Assembly: GCA_900544075.1 (NCBI GenBank) | Contig: UQTJ01000021.1 | Location: 1-56,185, forward strand | DNA from: an uncultured Bacteroides sp. | GTDB lineage: Bacteria > Bacteroidota > Bacteroidia > Bacteroidales > Bacteroidaceae | DNA: 56,185 nt | Reading direction: 5' to 3' | Shown here: one piece after another, positions 34,850 to 43,103 of the stretch | Layout of the letters: the number at the start of each line of letters is the position of its first letter | Numbering within the stretch: position 1 is the first letter of the stretch | Notes under the pieces: model-generated | Database searches by the model: none | Seen by the model: only the letters and a program-made list of their open reading frames with translations | What the model was told of the DNA's origin: nothing | Position numbers and translations under genes: made by a program

Positions 34850-36406
34850 TTATTTGGCAACTTTTTCAAGCCATTTCACCATGAACAGCATCACTCCCAT
34901 TGAGATGATACATACTATCATAAAGATAGCCCAGCAATATCCGATAGGAATAGCATTGTACATAAGAGGGCCAATCCACAACAGAAGGTTACCTAAAGCT
35001 GTAGCACCAAGCCACAATCCCTGGCAAAGTCCCAAAAGGTGTTTTGGAGCCACTTTTGAAACGAACGACAAACCAAGCGGTGAAATGAAAAGTTCTGCTA
35101 CTGTCAGAAGGAAGTAAAGGACTATCAACACCCATGCTCCTGCCTTCACCTGCTGGTCGATAGGAAGATTTCTGTATTCCGCTGCAGAAGGATAACCCAT
35201 AACGAGTGAATATGCAGCAAGGAAGAGATAAGCCAGACCTGCAATAAGCATACCGATGGCAATCTTACGTGGAGTAGAGATTTCTTTCCCTCTTCTTGAA
35301 AGTGAGCCGAAAATCATCATGATAATCGGTGTAAGTGTAATCACGAAGAAAGGATTGACAGCCTGCCATATTTCAGGAGCTATAGTCGATGTATCAACGA
35401 AGTCTCTTGCAAAAAGCGACAGTGAAGTACCGTTCTGATGGAACGAGAACCAGAAGAAGATAACAACGCCAAGCACCGCGAACAATGCGTAAAGACGCTG
35501 TTTGATTTCCTTAGCCATAGTAGCTTTTTCTTCAGCTGTATAAGTAACAGCAGTTGCAGCTTCTTTCTTTCCCGGATTTGGGAACTGACGCTTAGTGGCA
35601 AAGAAGATTACCAGAGAAATAAGCATTGCAGCTACAGAAGCCACAAATGAATAGTGGATACCTTCGTTGAATATCTGCAGATACTGTGCACATGACGCAG
35701 CCATATCAGCTGTTTCGCCTACACACTGTGTCATCAGTTTGTTGAGGTTACCCATTGCTTCGGCCGACATTCCCTCAGCACCTTTTGAAATATATTCATG
35801 ACACAAAGCCGGAAGGCTTGCATTGTAAACCATATTGTGCGCACTGAGCCACCAGCTTCTCAACAAAGGAGCCACGAATGGAGCTATAAGTCCACCGATA
35901 TTGATAAACACATAGAATATCTGGAATCCTGAATCTCTCTTGCTCTTGGCTTCTATCAATTCTTTTTCGCCTTTTTTCGCTGCCTCAGCTTCGAGGTCAT
36001 CATACATCTGACCAACAATAGCCTGAAGATTTCCTTTGAAAAGACCGTTACCGAAAGCGATAAAGAACAATGCGATACAGGTAAGTGTAAGCAACCATGA
36101 AGTGTTGCCGGCATTGGCAGTAATAGGAACAGACAATGCAATATAACCGATGGCCATAACCACAAGACCGGCCATGATTGTACCTTTATAATTCTGCTTT
36201 CTGTCTGCTATCAGACCACCGACAAGACTCAACAGATATATACCTGCATAAAAGAATGAATAGATAAGTGTACTTTTCTCCTCACTTATACCGAATTTTG
36301 AACAAAGGAACAACACCAGCACAGCATTCATTATGTAATATCCAAAACGTTCGCCCATGTTTGAAAGTGCAGCAGGTATTAGCCCTTTAGGATGTTTGTT
36401 AAACAT
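34850..36406 (-). CDS. POT/PTR-family proton-coupled transporter (peptide MFS transporter)
   Basis: An inner-membrane protein of 518 residues with about 12-14 helices, of the major facilitator superfamily. The N-terminal helix 1 motif is NMGERFGYY (residues 16-24), which corresponds to the POT ExxERFxYY motif but has Asn16 in place of the first Glu; Glu19 and Arg20 are present. A long hydrophilic insert (about 210-240) lies between helices, as in bacterial POT members. Di- and tripeptides are the usual substrates. The motif change makes the coupling mechanism or substrate less certain. It is a single-gene unit. Confidence 0.88.
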   Translation of the reverse strand: MFNKHPKGLIPAALSNMGERFGYYIMNAVLVLFLCSKFGISEEKSTLIYSFFYAGIYLLSLVGGLIADRKQNYKGTIMAGLVVMAIGYIALSVPITANAGNTSWLLTLTCIALFFIAFGNGLFKGNLQAIVGQMYDDLEAEAAKKGEKELIEAKSKRDSGFQIFYVFINIGGLIAPFVAPLLRSWWLSAHNMVYNASLPALCHEYISKGAEGMSAEAMGNLNKLMTQCVGETADMAASCAQYLQIFNEGIHYSFVASVAAMLISLVIFFATKRQFPNPGKKEAATAVTYTAEEKATMAKEIKQRLYALFAVLGVVIFFWFSFHQNGTSLSLFARDFVDTSTIAPEIWQAVNPFFVITLTPIIMMIFGSLSRRGKEISTPRKIAIGMLIAGLAYLFLAAYSLVMGYPSAAEYRNLPIDQQVKAGAWVLIVLYFLLTVAELFISPLGLSFVSKVAPKHLLGLCQGLWLGATALGNLLLWIGPLMYNAIPIGYCWAIFMIVCIISMGVMLFMVKWLEKVAK

Positions 36407-36447
36407 AAATAATGAAGATTTAAATGATTAATGATTAAATTTTTATG

Positions 36448-36455
36448 CAAAAGTA
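36448..36455 (-). promoter_or_regulatory. -7 element TACTTTTG for the POT transporter
   Basis: CAAAAGTA on the plus strand reads TACTTTTG on the minus strand, 42 nt before the ATG. Confidence 0.5.
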
Positions 36456-36498
36456 CGGAAAAAACAGATAACACACAATACCGTACATATATAAATAA

Positions 36499-36527
36499 AG
36501 GAGATCATCCATCACGGACAATCTCCT
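36499..36527 (-). terminator. possible terminator of the aldolase gene
   Basis: AGGAGAT (36499-36505) and ATCTCCT (36521-36527) form a 7-bp stem, with CTTTATTTAT downstream on the minus strand. A second tight hairpin (ACCTCT/AGAGGT) lies near 36556-36569. Confidence 0.5.
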
Positions 36528-36589
36528 CTCATATGAATATTACATTATTCAAACCTCTACAGAGGTGTAAATTCGTATATTAAACGTAA

Positions 36590-37594
36590 TTATTCAGCCA
36601 ATTTGTTGTCTGAACCCAATACGTTGATGATTTTGTGTTTGTAAAGTTTTTCCATGTTGTCACGAGCAGGACCAAGATACTTACGTGGGTCGAATTCAGC
36701 TGGTTTTTCAGCGAATACCTTACGTACAGCAGCAGTCATGGCAAGACGAGAGTCAGAGTCGATGTTGATCTTGCAAACTGCAGACTTAGCAGCCTTACGC
36801 AACTGTTCTTCTGGAATACCGATAGCAGCCTTCAAAGCACCACCGTATTTGTTGATAGTATCAACTTCTTCCTGTGGAACTGAAGAAGATCCGTGAAGAA
36901 CGATAGGGAATCCAGGAAGTTTTTCCATAACTGCATCCAATACGTCGAATGCCAATGGAGGAGGGACCATACGACCTGTTTCTGGATCGATGTGGCACTG
37001 TTCTGGAGTAAACTTATAAGCACCGTGAGAAGTACCGATTGAGATAGCCAATGAGTCGCAACCTGTACGAGTAGCGAAGTCGATTACTTCTTCTGGGTTA
37101 GTGTAAGTGTGGTGGTCAGAAGAAACTTCGTCTTCAACACCTGCCAATACACCAAGTTCACCTTCTACAGTTACGTCGAACTGGTGAGCATAGTCAACAA
37201 CTTTCTTAGTCAAAGCAACGTTTTCTTCGTATGGAAGGTGAGAACCGTCGATCATTACTGAAGAGAAACCAGAGTCGATACAGCTCTTGCAAGTTTCGAA
37301 TGTATCTCCGTGGTCAAGGTGAAGAACGATTTCAGGATGTTCGCAACCCAATTCTTTTGCATATTCTACAGCACCCTGAGCCATGTAACGCAACAAAGTA
37401 GCGTTAGCATACTGACGAGCACCTTTAGAAACCTGAAGGATAACAGGTGATTTTGTTTCAACTGCAGCCTTGATGATAGCCTGCATCTGTTCCATATTAT
37501 TGAAGTTGAAAGCCGGGATTGCATATCCACCTTTGATTGCTCTGGCAAACATATCTCTTGTGTTTACCAAGCCTAAGTCTTTGTAATTAACCAT
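36590..37594 (-). CDS. fba: class II fructose-1,6-bisphosphate aldolase
   Basis: A zinc-dependent glycolytic enzyme of 334 residues that splits fructose 1,6-bisphosphate. Zinc and catalytic regions are visible: VLHLDHGDTFE near residue 92 (catalytic Asp and zinc His), SSVMIDGSHLPYEENV near 113, a zinc His in SIGTSHGAYKF near 188, and VLHGSSSVPQEEVD near 232. Codon use suggests high expression. It has its own TATTTTTG promoter box at 37635-37642. Confidence 0.96.
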   Translation of the reverse strand: MVNYKDLGLVNTRDMFARAIKGGYAIPAFNFNNMEQMQAIIKAAVETKSPVILQVSKGARQYANATLLRYMAQGAVEYAKELGCEHPEIVLHLDHGDTFETCKSCIDSGFSSVMIDGSHLPYEENVALTKKVVDYAHQFDVTVEGELGVLAGVEDEVSSDHHTYTNPEEVIDFATRTGCDSLAISIGTSHGAYKFTPEQCHIDPETGRMVPPPLAFDVLDAVMEKLPGFPIVLHGSSSVPQEEVDTINKYGGALKAAIGIPEEQLRKAAKSAVCKINIDSDSRLAMTAAVRKVFAEKPAEFDPRKYLGPARDNMEKLYKHKIINVLGSDNKLAE

Positions 37595-37634
37595 TGTTTT
37601 TACTATTTATAATGTTAGTGATTAAATTCCTTTG

Positions 37635-37642
37635 CAAAAATA
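37635..37642 (-). promoter_or_regulatory. -7 element TATTTTTG for fba
   Basis: CAAAAATA on the plus strand reads TATTTTTG on the minus strand, 41 nt before the ATG. Confidence 0.55.
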
Positions 37643-37848
37643 ACAATTAATATCAACCCTCCTTCTATTTTAAAAGAAAAAAATATACACAATTATTATA
37701 ATATAGACGAAATAAAGTCATTATTTCAAACATATGTACACATAATGCAATGTAGATATTGCAAGTTTTATACATTACTTCTACGATACAATAAGACATA
37801 ATGAAACTATAACCTATATATTAGGATGAAAAAACTATTTCGCCCGTT

Positions 37849-37948
37849 CATATTCTCTATATATAACTTATATTTATATAAATACAACTTGTATCTTTAT
37901 ATATATAACTTGTATTTATAAAAACAAAGGTTGTATTTATAGAATATG
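37849..37948. repeat. 21-bp tandem array flanked by inverted repeats
   Basis: AACTT-centred units recur at 37865, 37886 and 37907 (period 21 bp), with a degenerate fourth near 37927; the shared core is AACTTGTATTTATA. One unit core, ATACAACTTGTAT (37882-37894), is palindromic. The array is bounded by CATATTCT (37849-37856) and its inverse AGAATATG (37941-37948). AT-richness makes some similarity expected by chance, but the exact spacing is notable. Confidence 0.7.
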
Positions 37949-38112
37949 ACAAAGGAAAATACCTTTATCGAAAAGGCATGTTTTCATTATTCTCATATCA
38001 TAAGGTTTCTTCAAATACAGAAACTTGAACACATTATATATTAATATATTATCAATGAAAAGTTTTTAGAAAAAACATAAGCAAAAAGTTTTCTCATTTA
38101 AAAGAAAAAGCG

Positions 38113-38120
38113 TATCTTTG
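38113..38120 (+). promoter_or_regulatory. -7 element TATCTTTG for rpmE2
   Basis: TATCTTTG matches TAnnTTTG; the leader to the ATG is about 80 nt, long enough for ribosomal-protein feedback control. Confidence 0.55.
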
Positions 38121-38202
38121 CAACCCGAAATATAGACCATTACACACGACTAAGTGTTACCAACTAAGTCAATAAATAATAATAAATAAAGTATATACTG
38201 AA

Positions 38203-38454
38203 ATGAAAAAAGGAATTCATCCAGAAAACTACCGTCCGGTAGTATTTAAAGACATGTCAAACGGTGATATGTTTCTTTCTCGTTCAACTTGTGCTACAAA
38301 AGACACAATTGAATTCGAAGGTGAAACTTACCCATTGGTAAAGTTGGAAATCTCAAGTACTTCTCACCCGTTCTATACAGGTAAGTCTAAGTTGGTAGAC
38401 ACAGCAGGACGTGTTGATAAGTTCATGAGCCGTTACAACCGTATTAAGAAATAA
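38203..38454 (+). CDS. rpmE2: 50S ribosomal protein L31 type B
   Basis: An 83-residue ribosomal protein. It begins MKKGIHPENYRPVVFKDMSNG, has HPFYTGKSKLVDTAGRVDKFMSRY near the C-terminus and ends KK, as in the zinc-independent type B L31. The CxxC zinc pairs of type A are absent; only one Cys remains. It is monocistronic, with a promoter at 38113-38120 and a strong terminator at 38473-38510. Confidence 0.97.
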   Translation: MKKGIHPENYRPVVFKDMSNGDMFLSRSTCATKDTIEFEGETYPLVKLEISSTSHPFYTGKSKLVDTAGRVDKFMSRYNRIKK

Positions 38455-38472
38455 TACAAAACGAGTTCAGAT

Positions 38473-38510
38473 AAAAGCGGGCAATCCTCGAAAGAAGGTT
38501 GCCCGCTTTT
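38473..38510 (+). terminator. Rho-independent terminator of rpmE2
   Basis: AAAAGCGGGCAA (38473-38484) pairs with TTGCCCGCTTTT (38499-38510), followed by GTTTT. Confidence 0.92.
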
Positions 38511-38629
38511 GTTTTACCGTTTCACAAAACTGTTCACTAAAAATAGGCCTTGATGAAAAAACTATAAAGGGACACAATATGATGTCTGATTATTTTACAA
38601 TCAGACAAATGTTATATAAAATAAATGCA

Positions 38630-38637
38630 TATTTTTG
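38630..38637 (+). promoter_or_regulatory. -7 element TATTTTTG for the DUF5723 gene
   Basis: TATTTTTG matches TAnnTTTG. It lies inside the upstream extension of the frame (38579-38671), which shows that ATG 38672 is the true start. Confidence 0.6.
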
Positions 38638-38671
38638 CAAAAAAGAGGAAACAACAAATAAATCAACGATT

Positions 38672-40105
38672 ATGAAAACATTTATGAACAAAAAGCTTTT
38701 GGTTGCAGTTTCTGCTTTAGCAACCGTTTTTAGCGCACAGGCTCAGTATCTGCGTACATCTTATTTCATGGAAGGTGCCAGCACACGTGTACAAATGAAC
38801 CCGGGACTTCAACCTACAAGGGGATATCTTAATCTGCCGCTTATCGGTAATTTCAATGTCACAGCCAACACCAATTCATTAGGAATCAATGACTTCATGG
38901 AGATTACCAAGGACGGAAACGATTTCCTTAACAACAACAAACTGTATAATTCACTGCAGCAGGACAACAGACTCAATATGAATCTGAACACCAACATCCT
39001 GTCTTTCGGTTGGATTAAAGGAAAGAATTTCTGGTCTGTAAATGCAGGATTACGCATGGATATCGGTGCGCAGATTAATAAGGACATGTTTACAATGATG
39101 AGAAACATGAACGGTTTTGATATTGAAAGCGTTGCCGGAAGCAAACAAAGTTACAAGATGGGAAACCAGTCTATTAATTTGAATGCGTATGCTGAAGTAG
39201 GATTAGGCCTTTCAAGAAGAATTACTGAAAAACTTACTGTAGGTGCAAGAGCTAAGATGTTGTTAGGTTTGGCACGTACTGAAGTCAATATTGAACAATT
39301 TGACCTTGATTTGGACATTCCTGAAGTTCCTAATGTTGAGGGAATGACTCAGGAAGAATTGATGAATTACGAATTCAGCGAAAGCGACTGGTATGGAAAA
39401 GGATACAGCTACAACGCAAAAGCAAATGTAGTAACTACTCTTAAGGGAGGTGGAATGACATTTGATAATAACAATATGATAAATGGCTTCGACCTCGATG
39501 CAAGCAGCTTCGGTATTGCAGGTACAGGTTTCGGTATTGATTTGGGAGCAAGCTATAGCATTCTTAAGAATCTGACAGTTTCCGCAGCCGTTCTTGACCT
39601 TGGTGTAATGAAATGGAACAAGAACAATACAACGATGGCAGAAGTTAACGGTGAAGAAAACGTTACAATCAACGCAGACAACTACGAACAATACATTGGA
39701 GGAGAACTTCTTTCATTAGATCGCTTCGATTTTAAGAAAAACGAAAACGCTGATTATAAAACAAGTACAAAACTTTCAACCACTGTTTTACTTGCAGCAG
39801 AATACGGACTTCTGAACAATAAACTTAGCGTAGGTGCTGTTTATTCATCACGCTTCGTACAGCCAAAGACACAGACTGAATTGACATTCCTTGCCACATT
39901 GCGTCCTTCAAATGCATTTAATGCAGCCATCAGCTACTCTCCTATTCTTTCAGGAGGTAAATCATTCGGTTTGGCATTGAAACTTGGTCCTATCTTCGCC
40001 GGTACAGACTACATGTACTTCGGAGGTAACTCAAAAACCATCAATGGCTTCATAGGATTGTCACTTCCATTGGGAGGCAAACGCAAGCCATTCTCTGAAC
40101 TATAA
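38672..40105 (+). CDS. DUF5723-type outer-membrane beta-barrel protein
   Basis: A 477-residue exported protein from ATG 38672. A signal peptide (MKTFMNKKLLVAVSALATVF, cleaved after AQA) is followed by a long beta-strand-rich sequence with many Gly/aromatic turns, resembling the Bacteroidetes DUF5723 family (PorV/FadL-like barrel predictions). The sequence QMNPGLQPTRGYLNLPLIGNF near the mature N-terminus is characteristic. Its role is unknown; transport or outer-membrane structure is plausible. It is a single-gene unit between two terminators. Confidence 0.82.
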   Translation: MKTFMNKKLLVAVSALATVFSAQAQYLRTSYFMEGASTRVQMNPGLQPTRGYLNLPLIGNFNVTANTNSLGINDFMEITKDGNDFLNNNKLYNSLQQDNRLNMNLNTNILSFGWIKGKNFWSVNAGLRMDIGAQINKDMFTMMRNMNGFDIESVAGSKQSYKMGNQSINLNAYAEVGLGLSRRITEKLTVGARAKMLLGLARTEVNIEQFDLDLDIPEVPNVEGMTQEELMNYEFSESDWYGKGYSYNAKANVVTTLKGGGMTFDNNNMINGFDLDASSFGIAGTGFGIDLGASYSILKNLTVSAAVLDLGVMKWNKNNTTMAEVNGEENVTINADNYEQYIGGELLSLDRFDFKKNENADYKTSTKLSTTVLLAAEYGLLNNKLSVGAVYSSRFVQPKTQTELTFLATLRPSNAFNAAISYSPILSGGKSFGLALKLGPIFAGTDYMYFGGNSKTINGFIGLSLPLGGKRKPFSEL

Positions 40106-40132
40106 TAACTCAACACATTCTTTTTTACACAG

Positions 40133-40168
40133 CACCCATCGGTACATATACACGGTGGGTGTTTTTTT
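40133..40168 (+). terminator. Rho-independent terminator of the DUF5723 gene
   Basis: CACCCATCG (40133-40141) pairs with CGGTGGGTG (40153-40161) with one wobble, followed by seven T residues. Confidence 0.9.
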
Positions 40169-40236
40169 GTATATAGATAAGGTACATAAAGCGAAAGACT
40201 TAAGCCTTTTGTATTGAATTTTCAAACAACTTTTAT

Positions 40237-40244
40237 TAATTTTG
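40237..40244 (+). promoter_or_regulatory. -7 element TAATTTTG for valS
   Basis: TAATTTTG matches TAnnTTTG; TTTG at 40208-40211 is 25 nt upstream. The leader is about 65 nt. Confidence 0.5.
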
Positions 40245-40314
40245 CAACCGATTATGCATCAATGCATTTACAAACTCAAGAACTTAAAAAACTAAAAAAC
40301 TCAAAATAATAATC

Positions 40315-42942
40315 ATGGAATTAGCAAGTAAGTACAATCCCGCAGATGTGGAAGAGAAATGGTACCAGTATTGGCTGGACAACAAACTTTTCAGTTCTAA
40401 ACCGGACGGACGCGAACCATATACCGTCGTAATCCCGCCTCCTAACGTCACTGGAGTGCTCCACATGGGACACATGCTTAACAATACTATACAGGATATC
40501 CTCGTACGCCGTGCACGTATGATGGGAAAGAACGCATGCTGGGTTCCGGGTACAGACCACGCATCTATCGCTACAGAAGCTAAGGTGGTAAACAAATTGG
40601 CTCAGCAGGGAATAAAGAAGACTGACCTCACCAGAGAGGAGTTCCTGAAACATGCATGGGAATGGACTGACGAACACGGAGGCATCATCCTGAAACAGTT
40701 GCGCAAACTCGGTGCTTCGTGCGACTGGGACCGCACTGCCTTCACTATGGACGAAGAAAGAAGCAAGAGCGTGATAAAGGTATTCGTAGACCTGTATAAC
40801 AAGGGACTTATTTACCGCGGCGTGCGTATGGTCAACTGGGACCCTAAGGCACTTACAGCACTTTCTGACGAAGAGGTTATCTACAAGGAAGAACACAGCA
40901 AACTTTACTACCTGAGATATAAGGTTGAAGGTGATGCTGAAGGACGTTATGCCGTAGTTGCAACTACTCGTCCTGAAACAATCATGGGTGATACTGCAAT
41001 GTGTATCAATCCTAACGACCCTAAGAACGAATGGTTGAAGGGTAAGAAAGTGATTGTTCCGTTGGTTAACAGAGTTATCCCGGTTATCGAAGATGACTAT
41101 GTTGATATTGAATTCGGTACGGGATGTCTGAAGGTTACTCCTGCACACGATGTAAATGACTACATGTTAGGTGAAAAATATAACCTCCAGTCAATAGACA
41201 TATTCAATGACAACGGTACTATCAGTGAGGCTGCCGGAATGTATGTTGGCATGGACCGCTTCGACGTTCGCGAACAGATAGAAAAAGACCTTGCAGCAGC
41301 AGGCCTTCTTGAAAAGGTTGAAGCTTACAACAATAAGGTTGGTTTCTCTGAACGTACAAACGTAGCCATCGAGCCTAAGCTGTCAATGCAGTGGTTCCTG
41401 AAGATGAAACACTTTGCAGACATGGCTTTGCCTCCTGTAATGAACGACGAACTGAAATTCTATCCTGCAAAATACAAGAATACTTACAAATACTGGATGG
41501 AGAACATCAAGGACTGGTGTATCAGCCGTCAGTTGTGGTGGGGACACAGAATTCCTGCTTACTTCTTGCCTCAGGGCGGATTCGTAGTGGCAGAGACAGC
41601 TGAAGAAGCTTTGAAACTTGCCATCGAAAAGACAGGCAACAAGGATATGAAGATTGAGGACTTGCGTCAGGATGAAGACTGTCTGGATACATGGTTCTCT
41701 TCATGGTTGTGGCCTATCTCTCTGTTCGACGGAATCAACAATCCGGGTAATGAAGAAATCAAATACTACTACCCTACTGCCGACCTTGTAACAGGACCGG
41801 ATATTATCTTCTTCTGGGTGGCACGTATGATTATGGCAGGATATGAATATATGGGTGACATGCCTTTCAAGAATGTATATTTCACAGGTATCGTACGCGA
41901 TAAAATCGGCCGTAAGATGTCCAAGTCACTCGGTAACTCACCAGACCCGCTTGAACTGATTGAGAAATATGGTGCCGACGGTGTTCGTATGGGTATGATG
42001 CTTGCCGCTCCTGCAGGAAACGATATTTTGTTTGACGACGCTCTCTGCGAACAGGGACGTAACTTCAACAACAAGATATGGAATGCATTCCGTCTGGTTA
42101 AGGGATGGAACGTAGAAGGCAACGAACAGCCTGAATACGCACGCCTGGCGACAGAATGGTTCGAGGCTATGCTTGCAAAAACAGCAGCAGAAGTGAACGA
42201 CCTGTTCGGCAAATATCGTCTGAGCGAGGCTCTTATGGTAGTTTACAAACTGTTCTGGGACGAATTCTCAAGCTGGTATCTTGAAATGGTAAAACCTGCA
42301 TACGGACAGCCTATCGACAGTGTGACTTACGAAAAGACTTTGAATTTCTTCGATACACTGCTCAAGCTTCTGCATCCGTTCATGCCATTCATCACTGAAG
42401 AGTTGTGGCAGCACATCTACGACCGCAAGGATGGCGAAAGCATCATGACTCAGACTCTTAACATGACAGAAACTTACGATGAAGCTATCATCAACAAGTT
42501 TGAAGCTGTGAAGGAAGTTATCGGTGGTATCCGTACTATCAGACTTCAGAAGAACATTGCTCAGAAAGAGGCTCTGAATCTTGAAGTGGTTGGAGAAAGT
42601 CCTGTAGCAGACTTCAACGCCGTGATAGAGAAATTGTGTAACCTGTCTGCAATAGCACAGGTAGATGCAAAGGCAGAAGGTGCAGCTTCATTCATGGTAG
42701 GAACAACAGAATATGCAGTTCCTCTCGGAAATCTGATTAACGTGGAAGAAGAGCTTAAAAAACTTGAAGCAGACCTGAAATATCAGGAAGGATTCCTCAT
42801 GAGCGTAATGAAGAAGCTAAGCAACGAGAAGTTTGTAAGCAAGGCTCCGGCTAACGTTATTGAAATGGAACGCAAGAAACAGGCTGATGCTGAAACAAAA
42901 ATTGCAGCACTGAAAGAAAGCATCGCGGCACTTAAGAAATAA
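40315..42942 (+). CDS. valS: valyl-tRNA synthetase
   Basis: A class I aminoacyl-tRNA synthetase of 875 residues. The HIGH-type motif is HMGH at 50-53, within PPPNVTGVLHMGHML. KMSKS is at 534-538 (GRKMSKSLGN). The editing (CP1) domain lies between, with TTRPETIMGDTA near residue 223 and TPAHDVNDY near 274. An anticodon-binding domain follows, and the C-terminal 70 residues form the Lys/Glu-rich coiled coil typical of ValRS. The length is normal. A hairpin at 42971-43015 may end the transcript. Confidence 0.98.
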   Translation: MELASKYNPADVEEKWYQYWLDNKLFSSKPDGREPYTVVIPPPNVTGVLHMGHMLNNTIQDILVRRARMMGKNACWVPGTDHASIATEAKVVNKLAQQGIKKTDLTREEFLKHAWEWTDEHGGIILKQLRKLGASCDWDRTAFTMDEERSKSVIKVFVDLYNKGLIYRGVRMVNWDPKALTALSDEEVIYKEEHSKLYYLRYKVEGDAEGRYAVVATTRPETIMGDTAMCINPNDPKNEWLKGKKVIVPLVNRVIPVIEDDYVDIEFGTGCLKVTPAHDVNDYMLGEKYNLQSIDIFNDNGTISEAAGMYVGMDRFDVREQIEKDLAAAGLLEKVEAYNNKVGFSERTNVAIEPKLSMQWFLKMKHFADMALPPVMNDELKFYPAKYKNTYKYWMENIKDWCISRQLWWGHRIPAYFLPQGGFVVAETAEEALKLAIEKTGNKDMKIEDLRQDEDCLDTWFSSWLWPISLFDGINNPGNEEIKYYYPTADLVTGPDIIFFWVARMIMAGYEYMGDMPFKNVYFTGIVRDKIGRKMSKSLGNSPDPLELIEKYGADGVRMGMMLAAPAGNDILFDDALCEQGRNFNNKIWNAFRLVKGWNVEGNEQPEYARLATEWFEAMLAKTAAEVNDLFGKYRLSEALMVVYKLFWDEFSSWYLEMVKPAYGQPIDSVTYEKTLNFFDTLLKLLHPFMPFITEELWQHIYDRKDGESIMTQTLNMTETYDEAIINKFEAVKEVIGGIRTIRLQKNIAQKEALNLEVVGESPVADFNAVIEKLCNLSAIAQVDAKAEGAASFMVGTTEYAVPLGNLINVEEELKKLEADLKYQEGFLMSVMKKLSNEKFVSKAPANVIEMERKKQADAETKIAALKESIAALKK

Positions 42943-42970
42943 CAAATAAATACGTGCATGGCAATAATTT

Positions 42971-43015
42971 GTCCCTATCCGGTATGATTCGTTCTGATTC
43001 ACTCTGGATTGGGAC
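42971..43015 (+). terminator. possible terminator after valS
   Basis: GTCCCTATCC (42971-42980) pairs with GGATTGGGAC (43006-43015), 9 of 10, with a 25-nt loop. An A/T-rich tract, not a pure T run, follows. Confidence 0.5.
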
Positions 43016-43103
43016 TAATAATATATTATAACGGAACAAAACATTCACAAATACATACGGATAAAAGATTATAAATATATATATAGTTAAATACTGAACT
43101 CTG

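Larger units (their letters stand above)
37595..38202. other. 608-bp AT-rich spacer between fba and rpmE2
   Basis: No coding frame is supported. The spacer contains the fba promoter box (37635-37642), the 21-bp tandem array (37849-37948), a run of oligo-A/T tracts around 38040-38110, and the rpmE2 promoter box (38113-38120) with an 82-nt leader carrying two copies of ACTAAGT (near 38148 and 38163). Confidence 0.7.

Noticed and set aside
37849..37948. Origin-like DNA unwinding element
   Set aside because: Although AT-rich and iterated, it has no DnaA-box-like sites and no dnaA or replication genes nearby.
38579..38671. Upstream extension of the DUF5723 gene
   Set aside because: The promoter box 38630-38637 is inside it, and the signal peptide begins at ATG 38672.
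40315..42942. T-box or similar leader control of valS
   Set aside because: The leader of about 65 nt is too short and shows no T-box motif.
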